Below are positions 50,944-62,900 of a stretch of DNA of 64,000 nt, piece after piece. The DNA is taken from positions 46,554,413 to 46,618,412 of the forward strand of contig NC_054704.1 of NCBI RefSeq assembly GCF_016097555.1. The letters are read 5' to 3'. The position numbers and the translations under genes are program-made. Position 1 is the stretch's first letter, and each line of letters starts with the position of its first letter. The notes below the pieces were generated by a model. The model was given only the letters and a program-made list of their open reading frames with translations, was not told the origin of the DNA and made no database searches. The DNA is from Gigantopelta aegis. Its lineage: Eukaryota > Mollusca > Gastropoda > Neomphalida > Peltospiridae.

Positions 50944-53900
50944 AAAACACCCAAAAATAATTTAAATTTAAATAAATTTCAAGCATGTTGTCCTGCACAC
51001 ACATATTCGGCTATCAGTATGGTGTATCCAGAGCCCACATTTTCGAAGCTATCTTAGCACTACGATATCACAGAACTGCCATAGACTATGGCATGCATAC
51101 ATCATTGTGATATCATAGTTTACGACAGTTTTAAGATATCGTAGTGCTAAGATGGCTTCGAAAATCTCTAGTTCCAGGCCTTGAATTTGGCAAATATGAG
51201 GGCAAGGTCATTTATCCTAAATTAATGGATTGGGGGGGGGGGGGGGGTTTAAGGCAACATGACTAGAAGGCAGGGTAACACGGCAAACATTAACAAGTAT
51301 TTTAATATTTATAACACAACAGCAACCATTCAAAATAAATAAGTTTGAACAGTTTCATGTTTGTGTAATAAGATAACTTTCAGGAATCACATTTGAGTAT
51401 AAAGACTTAATTACTAACATGTAAAATAAGGCACAGCCAATTTGGCAGTGAGACCGTAGAGTTTTCAAGGCACTGGAGCATATGACTAGAGCATTGCGGG
51501 GCGATTTGCCGCATGAATGGTGTTAAATTCGAGCCCTGTAGTTGTTAGTGGTGAGTGATAGAGATGCTGGTGTAGCAGCTTTTGACCTCCCCATTAAGTC
51601 ATTAACACTCACCCTGGCCAGTACTGGGATGCAAAACCATTACCTACTAGCGTTAAGTCCAATGGGCTAACCACTACACCATTAAGGCCAATTAGACAGA
51701 ATAATTAGTCACTTCATCTCAACTTATTTTCGTGCTTATAGCCATTTAAGGTTCAAGCACGCTGTACTGGGCACACACACATCAGCTATCTGGTCTGTCT
51801 GTCCTGGACAGTGGGTTAGTTGTTAATTGTTCATGGTTAGTGAGAAAGAAGAGGGTGTAGTGGCCTTACACCTATCCACTGAGTCATTAAAACTGGCTCT
51901 GGGTGGGAGCCAGTACCGGGCTGTGAACCCTGTACCTACCATATGTATGTCTGATGGCTTAACAACAACACCACCGAGGCCAGTAATTAGTCACTGATTA
52001 ATAAAGAGGACAGCTTGGGAAGCCCTAACTGTACAGCACACAAGCAACTTCCACTGTACTGTCTGTTTTTAACAAAAGCTTAAAGGAAGTTATTTTCACA
52101 AAGCTAATAGAAGACTTGAGGCTGAAACTCTAATAAGATAAACTTACCTATACTTGCAATGATTGTAAAAGCCACGATAATCCAGACAATAACAGAGGCC
52201 ATGAACCGGATGAGGAGAACCATTAAGATGGCAAAACCTGAAAGGCAATGGCAAAACACACTTAACTTCAAGGGCTGTAAATCCGCGTGGATTTCCGTCA
52301 ACATGACACAAATTGTTTTGCTGGACAGCAATTTCCCCCAAAACTTACGGTGGGCAGAAGACGTAATTTAGATGTCCACAGGGAAAAAGGTAATTTGAGG
52401 TAAATGATGATACAATTTACACCAAGTTGATATCAAACAAAAATTGCACTTTACTTAATGGGCAAATGAGTCTTACAGCTGATTGCTTTAAGTGTTAAAT
52501 AGCATGTGTAAGTGGCAGAACTACGCAATTTAACTCATTGTTTGCTGTGTACAACGAATAATGACAATTTAGTTTTCCACAAGTTTGAAGCACATTAAGT
52601 AACCTTAAGTTTTAATCACATAAAAGGATTTCTATTAACTCTAAGAGATTAAAAAAAAAAAGACGATTATTCAGAGAAATTTATCAAAATCATGGCATCA
52701 GAAAATTGGAAAAGCAAGACAAGTGTCTAAAAGTCAATATGTCTTTATCAATCATGATCAGTGTTTAAAAGAAAAATCAATTGCTATAGCAATCTATCAA
52801 AGACAACACTCTTCCTTTTACCTGCAAATAATCAAATTAATCAAATATCCAGATAACTCTAAAGCACATTTCTAAGTTATCTTCCCTTACAGAAAAATGG
52901 TATACTGTAAGCATCATACAAAGGGCCAAGAAGATGCACCTATGGTCTGTGGTTAAAATGAAGAATAATCAACATTTAGAACAATAGGCTATATAATAAC
53001 TTGTAGGAATAGAATGTGTGTTGAATGACACCGTAGCATGTTAAACTGCCTCTGTTTATGTTTAATATATGACTATTGTCACACTTTGTCTATTGTGTGA
53101 GAAAAAACACCTGTGTCTAGCAATTTTTTTAAAGTATCTTATTCTTAATTTTTTTTAAATAGCTATATTTATAGTTGTATCTATGATTAGGACAAATAGT
53201 TTATGTTGATATTTGATTAAGTAATAAAACAGACAATGTTAACTAAGACAAAAGTTAAAATTTATTATGATTTAAAATACATACCAATATCATTATATAA
53301 GTGAGTTGTTATTAGGTTCTACAAATTTTCTCCATCCAACTATAAAATTCACCTCTGTTTAAACTAGACAAAAAACTCAGCAATATGTCAACTTTATTTC
53401 ACAGTGTACAGCCAAATTCAATTTGTTACTGTATATAGTTAAATAAAATGGGAAAAAATAATGGTTCTTTAAAAATTATAATTCCTGATTTACCATTTTG
53501 GCAACATTATTATAAAACTTAACTGCCCAATATAACTTCAATTGCTAATTGGTAAGTTGACATATAGTACAAAAGTACAAAACAATCTTTTGAACAGACT
53601 GCAGAAATTGTATATTTTTAATACATTCACATGACTACATAGGAACTAATTTTCTTCACTAAAGAAACAGCTGGCATTCTCTAATTAGCTCGACTTGTGT
53701 TGGTCTGATGACGACTGGGATATTTATAGGATGCAGGAAATAACTTGAAATGTCACTGATCAGTTTTAGATATGTTTCAAATGAGCAACAGTAAGCTAAT
53801 TGGATGATCTGATGTGGTAAGTCACTGAGACTCCTGTAAAATTAATTGCTTTAATTCACTGAAATCAGCTCCACTTCAGATGGGGCTTTATATAAGCTTA

Positions 53901-56900
53901 CAGGTTGAACTTTTGACATCATATTTCACTTATAAATGTCAATACTTCACAAATACATTTAAAACAAAAACTTTCCTTTTGTAGATGAAATTTAATTTTA
54001 AAAATTTGAGAATGAAACAAAAGGTAAATAAATATTAAAATAATTTTATAGACAAGAATTTATGATAGGTGGAGGGGAATATTTGTACAGTGTTAAAAAA
54101 AACAATTCCTTTTTATATTTCTTCTTTACTGTCTTTTTAAATAATTTATTTTATCTTTACGTTTTGCTATTAAACCATTATATTATATGCAATGGGTATT
54201 CATCACATATTTTACCTCAGCCACAAAAAGGAATATACCATTTTTTAGTCCAAATTTTGAAATGAACAGTGCTCTATTTGCATGTTTAAAAAATTCATTT
54301 ATTTTAAGTACAAGGGTACAAACTAATTTTATGTTTTTAAGTTTAATAAAGTAAAAATTTACAATTTTGTGAAAGAATGCTAGATTTTTTTTATACTAAT
54401 GGCTATTACAAAAACAAAAATTTTCTTGAGGTTGTTTTAACTTCTTTTTTTTCTGCTAACTGGCTGGCCACATACCTAAACTTTTGTGGATTGCTATATT
54501 AAGTTTCTAGTTATTTTTGTCATTATATTCACCTAAATTAGTATTTTATTTAATATTATACCATCTGGTTGATAAACATTGCTCTACAATTATACTGTGG
54601 TTTGTCCAACAAGCAAAAGTCCCAAAACACACTTCTTTTTTTCACCCTGGTGTCTAGCCATATGGTAGCCGCCAACATTCAATTCTGATAAGTATTGATT
54701 TAGTGCCATGTAATGTAATGACATTTGCGCAAATGTTCTGATTTTTGCAAATGGATTTTTAACAGGTTTCACAAGTAATTTCGTAGTTTGTATTTTAACC
54801 CAGGCTCGTGTGACATGTGGAAACCACACAGTGACCTGATGTCAGGCAATATGATATCAGTAAAAGAGAGGAAACCTTAGAGATAAGATTAAAAACCCAA
54901 CATGAAACCAGTTTCCACAGAAGAGAGACTGATAGTGATGATGTGTTGAATACATATACAGTGCATTTCTAAACTTTCTTTTATTCTAAAAATCTTGACT
55001 TCATTGCTTACACAAAATATTCAACTAAATAATCAATAAAAACAGATTTCTTTTTATTTGTCAGCTGGATATCTCAGAACTTAATCCAATACTTTTTGAT
55101 ACATGAACTCTGAACATAATTATACAAATACAAAGGCACAAAGGCAACTTACTTTCCATAAAGGTTTCTCAGATAGAAATGATTTCACACTGGTGCCTAT
55201 GCAATTTGTTGGATATGGATGCACTTTTATCAATATTACCAATGATAATTTTACTATTTCATACATATACAACATGGAATGCATGGGAAGGGCACAGTGG
55301 CAAATCAGGTAGGGCAGCACAGCATCTTTCTTGCTGTTGACATGATCTGATTTTCAGGGCACAACAGCAAATAAGTAAAGCTGTATCCTAACCAAACGTG
55401 AGCGATTATTTTAGAAATCACTGAATCAATCATTCAATCGCCGTATCCTAACCGAACTCATACGGTGCGACATATAAATCTGTTGTGTCGCATGCATGCA
55501 GTTAGGATGTAGCATTTGAAATAAATGACTTCTAAAATAATTGCTTGCGTCCGGTTAGGATACAGCTTAAGACAACCAAGGCACTTACCATTATTGCTGT
55601 GGTAAAATTCAAACCCTGCCCTACATTCTAAACAGCAGCAATAGATCTTTTAAACACATTTTCTCATATGACAGCACATACCATAGCCTCTGATACACTA
55701 GTCATGAAGCACTAGTTGTAAAGTGAAAAAGTGTATGGGTTGACCAAGGGCAAACAATTCTCTGACCCATTACATTTCATGTGAGAATTCTATCACCGAA
55801 CAATTCCAACAATATGCATGCCACAAGTAATTAGCCTTCTTTCCCCAACACCCCCAACTGTTCTCTTTCCTTTCTCCTCTTTGAGAAGAACATCTCATTT
55901 TTCTCCCACTGTCCCGGTGTAACACCTAGTGCTAAGCTAGACTTACCAACGGCCACGAAACAGAGTCCGAGCATCTCCTTCCAGCTGCTGTAGAGATCGG
56001 CGAGGACGCGTTGGAAGATGTCACTGTCGTTGAGATAACTGATGATTTCCCTCGGTATTCCAACCGGCAGTGACATCAGCTCACTTGGCACACAGCGGTT
56101 AAGTAGCGGCTCGCTGAAAATAATCACAATGTGCTTTTTCAATTCTGATGAGGTTACGCAAAATATTATATATGTTTATTATAAAAACGTTGGTTGCACA
56201 TTTCCCAGGTTTATCATGCACAGAAGATCAGAGGTGTGTGATGACTAGTGGAGGAATAATATGATAAAGTGCCTTGAGGGCATCGGGAATCTGGCTTTTA
56301 AGGGGTTTTGGCATCACTCTTAGCTACACTGTACATATATTTCAGGTCTTTGTTTCGAAAAAGAGGTTTTGTTTTTCAAAATACTTTTGTACATAACATT
56401 TCTCCTTTACTCAAGTTAAGCCTGGTTATTAAAATAAAATTATAAATATACCATTATATTGAATTTGGGGATTTTTTGTAGAATTTTGCCAGAATCATAA
56501 ACATGATTTAATATAGATATTTTGAGATTCTGTCTTAATAAGCTCATGCTTCTGACCCAAAATCTGGGATTAGCAGAAACATGGAATCATGATAAATTCG
56601 CAACCTGATATAGAGCAATATTTTCATCACTTATTGAGTACACAATAGAAGGCCTTGTAACTTAGCAAGCTTGTGTTGGATTCATCCTGTTGTTCTTTGT
56701 AGTAAAAATCTGGGATTAGCAGAAACATGGAATCATGATAAATTTGCAGCCTAATACAGAGTAATATTTCATCACTTATTGTGTACACAGGAGAAGGCCT
56801 TGTAACTTAGCAAGCTTGTGTGGATTCATCCTGTTGTTCTTTGTAGTAAATAATTTTTCAATCAATCAGATTAATGTTTAATGCAAAAGCAGTCACGCAG

Positions 56901-59900
56901 TGGCTTATACTGCCTCAATGAACTGTGCACAACTCTGAAACGGAGCTGGTACCAAGATGCAAATCCAACACCTACCAGCATTAAACTCATTACCTGGCCA
57001 AGGCACCAAGGCCAGTAGTTAGTCCAATTATTGCAGTTCCAAATATCTTGAACCAGAACAAAAACCAAAAGAATAACGGTGGCTTTGACACATGTTAGTG
57101 AAGGTTAGACAAAAACTGATGGTATGCATATGTACAGCACTGACACATTATGCCATGTCATTCTTTTGCAGCAGTTTACACACCTGCTTAATTTGTACAA
57201 ACGTTCATCCAAGTTGTATATTATGTTCATTTGTGCAAAAAACACATCAGACAAAAACATCAGTCTATAAAGCCTGACGTGTGAATATGAACGTTGTGAG
57301 ATGATGATAACGGCTGAATGCTTGGATCTTATTACGCATTTCCTCTTCTTCACCTTAGCCTACATCACACGCATTCATAAACAGAGAAAAAACCCAAGCA
57401 ATCAATTTTACTAACAAAAAGCTTCTCTTTTTTTTAACCCTATAGAATTCCATGATTTTGCAAGTACTGTACTTGTATGAAGGATGCCAGAAATTAAAAG
57501 TGACAAGTTTTTTCTTAACAATGTATTCACAAAACATTATTACCATTCAAAGATCCGGGATGATGAAAGATGTATAGGATAGGAGAGGGAGCTTTGTTTA
57601 ATGACACTGATAGCACGTTATTTAACTTGTGGTATTAGTTATTTTAACTCTAACTGTGGGTTAATGAATTCTTTTGATAAACACACAGTACATATAGAAA
57701 CTGGAAATGTCTTACATGACGAATGTCTGCACTCTATGTACAGGTTACAAGTTGCTAAAAATGTGTAATATGTCATTTAAAAGTTATTTAAAAAAACATA
57801 TACAGTGAAACCCCTCAACACCGGATCCCCTCTAAACCGGAATCCCCTCAAAACCGGACGTTTTCCGCGGTCCCGTGATTTACACATCTTTTTACACTAT
57901 ATTTTACCCCTCAAAACCGGAAACCCCTCTAAACTGAACACCGGACAAACAATTCGGTCCCAATGTGTCAACTTAGTGTAAATCCTACCCCTGAAAACCG
58001 GACAATCTAACCGATACCAATCAATATGGCGCCCACCTGTCTGTGAACACCGATGGCTAGTGCAATATGCGCATGCTCGAGATCGCTGTTATCAGTGTAA
58101 TCACCGCTGCATACAGTACAGGTACCGCTCAGCAGGCAAGATTAGCAACTAGACAATAAACAATTAAAAGGACTGATCGCAAGCTTTGGTATGGAGTTAA
58201 CTACTGTAAACACATTGATTGTGTTGTAATTATGGTTAACATTAGCGGAGTTCGGGTTGGGGTTAGATGTCTTTATTAAGTTACGAGTGTTACGATGACG
58301 ACGACGACATTCCGTTATCACGACTAGCACGCGAACTCGTCACTGCCGATGTGGACACTGACATCTAGACCAACTTCGACGATGACGTGCCGATTGAAGA
58401 CTGCACAAACGAGTGGGAGAGAGAACTAGTGGCCAACTTCCGTGGGGACGAAATACCCAATGACGGAAGAGACAACGAATCCGAACAAGATGTATTTGTT
58501 CCGGGAAACGATCTCAGCTATCCTGACGTGTTGAACATGCTTCAGATTTTAAAGGACTTTGCAATACAGAAAGATGAACGTTTCCTATTGCATGTACAGG
58601 AATTAGAAAGTTTAACGCAGGCAACCATTGTTAAACACAGATGTGAAAGACAACAGACATCGATTGATACGTTTCTCAACGTAGGCTGATTTAGCGATTG
58701 ATTGACAATTTGTGGACTTTTTAATGTATTTTTTATTCAATATTACTCCCATGGATGTTTTTATTTTTCTAAATGCTCTTAAATGCACCATTTTTCAACG
58801 TATTCTTCTTGTTCTTGTTTTAAAACACTTTCCCTATTTTATGGAGAACGGAAGGTATTTCCGTCCAGGCAGACCCCTGAAAACCGGACACCTCTGAAAA
58901 CCGGACATTTTACTTGGTCCCATGGATGTCCGGTATTGAGGGGTTTCACTGTACTTTAATTGGTTTACATAGTAAGTATATAAATGAAATTTGTATGTTT
59001 ATGTGACTACAGTTTGCATATGTGTACACTTGGCTTCACGAGCCATTGAACAAACAGGTACAAGTTGTGAATCGCAATCCCTACCTAATATACAACAGTG
59101 TTCAAGAAGAATTTATTTATTGATATGAAACAACTATTTACAGCTACCTTTGTTTAACAGGTGATACTGGACACGGCCCGTGGACACCTTGTTTCTGTTT
59201 TTGGTAGTCTTCAATTTTGATGTCATACCGACACAGGTAGGACCCGCTTCGCTCTGTAAAGGCATAAATGTCATACAGGTCCTTGAAGTCTCGATCCGGA
59301 CACTTGTTCACACAGATGACCATCGACTCAGTCGGTCTTGTAATGTCCATGAAAAACACATGTCTGAAAAAAAAAACATTCCAAATATTGATATTACAGT
59401 TATACATGTAATAAACAGCAATATGTATTTTTTCCTTTCACTCATAAAGATGAAACCATTTTTTCCATTTTTTTTTTTTTTTTTACAAATTAGACTGTTT
59501 TTATTGATTGAAACATATTTTATTGCTTTTTAAAGAACAAATGGATTAGGCACAAGTTATACAACTTATTAGGCCTTCTCCATAATACATACATGTACAT
59601 GTTATGACACAAAATTGTTTCCAAAAAATCTCTGAAGAATGGATATAAATATATGTAATTGTCTATTGCACATTAATCTTTAATTGCACTTCTTAGGAAC
59701 TACTTAATGTATTTATTAATTTATTTTTTACTAACAAAAAAAAAAGAAAAGAGCAGGACGTAGCCCAATGGTAAAGCGTTCGCTTGATGCACGGTCGGTC
59801 CAAGATTGATCCCTGTCGATGGGGACCCATTGGGCTATTTCTCGTTCCAGCCAGTGCTCCACAACTGGTGTAACAAAGGTTGTGGTATGTACTATCCTGT

Positions 59901-62900
59901 CTGTAGGACGGTGCATATAAAAGATCCCTTGCTGCTATTCAAAAGAGTAGCTCATGAAGTGGCGACTGCGGGTTTCCTCTTTCAATATCTATGTGGTCCT
60001 TAACCATATATCTGACGCCATATAACCGTAAATAAAATGTGCTGAGTGCGTCGTTAAATAAAACATTTCTTTCCTTCCAGAAAAACCCCCCAATAGGCCA
60101 TCTACATTCAAGCATGTTTTAATATAACACTGGCTAAATTGCATACATCGGGCATCAATTAAGAACTGCCAAACTCGGGAACCTTTATTTGTCTGGTCTT
60201 TTTATCTCCTCCTATTTACATTATCCAAGTATGTATATTCACATTTATATACATGTCAATATGTCAAAATAATCGGAACAAGTACAGCCAAAAGTTGCAG
60301 AATTTTTTAGCATGTGTTTTTTATCTTCCCATGTTTACATTATCCAATTATTAATACCAACATTTATATACATGTCAATACATGTCACAGCAAATTGGCT
60401 GCAGAAGTAGTCCACTAAGTACAAACTTTGAAACACTTTTTTTTCCTGCTGTCTTTTTATCTTTCTCTGTTTATTATGCAATTATTTATATCAACATTTA
60501 CATACAATGTACCTTTATAATCAACCTAAAAACAAAAACGGTTCAAAGAGTACAAATAGCTGGATATCATTTCCTCGGTGGCCACAGTGTTTCCAGCTTT
60601 AAGAAAAGTCAGTGGGAGTCGGGACACACTGATAAGCAGCAGCAATCGTCAAGGTTTATGTTGTACTGTGATAAGCACTTCTCTAAATAACCTATCACTG
60701 TCAGCTTATTAGTGACAAATTGAAGCCACATGTCCACCAACAACTGATAGCCAGCACCAATCAGAGACATTCAAGGGAGATAACTCTACAGCATATCTAC
60801 AAATATAATAATTGCTATTGGCACATGTTGTCTCTATTACCGACAAATGGTTTAGGTTTGTGTTTTTTGTTTGTTTGTTGAGGTTTTTTGGTAGACTGCC
60901 GCAAAATCAGTTCAGTCATAAAAACCCACAGAAGAGTTGTGTTTGTTGAGATAACGTAGATATGCATCTAGCTAGCTTTTAAAAAGTTTTTGTATGATCT
61001 ACTAGTATTTCACCAATACGATATTGTTATTAATTGTCAATACATTAAAAACAAGAGTACCGGTGAGGTACATGATACGCCCATCAGGAGTTTGATGGAA
61101 AACCATATCTATATTAATGAATATGTTACGGGTATGATTCAATTCTAATTGTGTGAATTTTTTGGAATGGGACGTTTTGGACCAACCACCATCCCAAGTT
61201 GTTCTTATATGTGAGGTTTAATGGTCCTATATGCATCTGTATGCAAGATATGATCCGGACAAGGATTTACTGTTATGTGTAGTAGACCATGTAAAGTAGG
61301 TTACAGTGACCCAGTAATAGAACGCGACACACCGCCATCTCAAGTTGTTCCTACATGTGAGGTTTGATGGTCCTGTATGCATGTGTATGCAAAATATGGT
61401 CCGGACAAGGATTTACTGTTATGTGCAGTAGACCGTGTAAAGTAGATGACAGTGACCTAGTAATAGAACGCAACACACCGCCATCTCAAGTTGTTCCTAC
61501 ATGTGAGGTTTGATGGTCCTGTATGCATGTGTATGCAAGATATGGTCTGGACAAGGATTTACTGTTATGTGTAGTAGACCGTGAAAAGCAGGTCACAGTG
61601 ACCTAGTAATAGAACGCGACACACTGCCATTCCAAGTTGTTCCTATATGTCAGGTTTGATGGTCCTGTATGCATCTGTGTGCAAGATATGGTCTCGACAA
61701 GGATTTACTGTTATGTGTAGTAGATCTTGAAAAGCAGGTCACAGTGACCTAGTAATAGAACGCGACACACTGTCATCCCAAGTTGTTCCTACATGTCAGG
61801 TTTGATGGTCCTGTATGCATCTGTATGCAAGATATGGTCTGCACAAGAACAAGTTAACAGATGGACATATGGATGGACAATGCCATATCATAATATGATC
61901 CATAGCTGGGCGTATAAACAGGAAAAAAAACAATGATGAAAACTTTTAACCATAGCACCATAAACTGTATATGATTCACGTACACCCCCAGTTTCGAATG
62001 ACGAAACATGGATAACAGTGAACACCTGTTATTAATCAGCCATTTTTCTACCACTGTTTGTTGTAATCGTGTTACCAAATAAGAAGCTCTTATTTTCAGC
62101 TTCAGGGCAATGAAGATCATTATTCCATGGGCTAATAATTAATCAAACTGAAACAATATAACATTCTCAACGCTTTGTTATGCTAGGCTCAGACTATCAA
62201 CTGTCATGACAAAGTTGGCCAATTCAACGGTTGCATTGTAATTTTTCCAACTCCTGACTTAGATGGGTGCATCAGATTAACTAATCGATTGTAGGAGTTG
62301 TATATGACTAGAATAGCATTATAAGAGTGCTCAGACTAGCAACTGGACAGTCATAAATTCAAGAGATCAGCGAGTTGGTCAACTCCATCATGACCGTTGG
62401 TAGTCTGAACCTAGCATTAGTCAATACGAACGTTTGACATTACAGAATGATTAATTGTAAAAAATTCAGATTTACTACGATATATTTTTCCACTGTCTAA
62501 AAGGCAGTTATTTATGTATAAACTAAACAAGCGTTAAAAATACTTTAAAAAAAAATTAAACATTAAAACTAAAACCTCGCCTACTTCTGGAAGTAAATTA
62601 TCCATTGCTCACTTAACAACACATGTACCTTTGCAGCTAGGCTTTTTTTTCCACCCTCAATCAAGTTTAAATTTAATTTGGTAAACACGTTATAGCTTTT
62701 ACTTCGTTTTGAAGTATAATTTTGTCCAAATTGCCCCTCCACAAAGAAAATAAAAATAAAAATAAAAATAAAAAAAATAAATAATAATAAAAAAATAAAA
62801 TAAACAAATTATCTGTTTTCACCTAAAATAAAATGGATAAAGTTTGAATTGACAATTATATAAAAAAAAATTTAAATCCCAACCTTTTAAAGGACCTGTC

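Larger units (their letters stand above)
41261..52147 (-). other. SLC44A1: SLC44A1 largest intron (10.9 kb)
   Basis: Contains the SINE-2 copies, MITEs, the 36-bp array, microsatellites and a repeat-free stretch (48680-49210) listed separately. No additional in-phase exon was needed: the two flanking exons join with matching phase (G|CT) and without missing family sequence. Confidence 0.85.
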
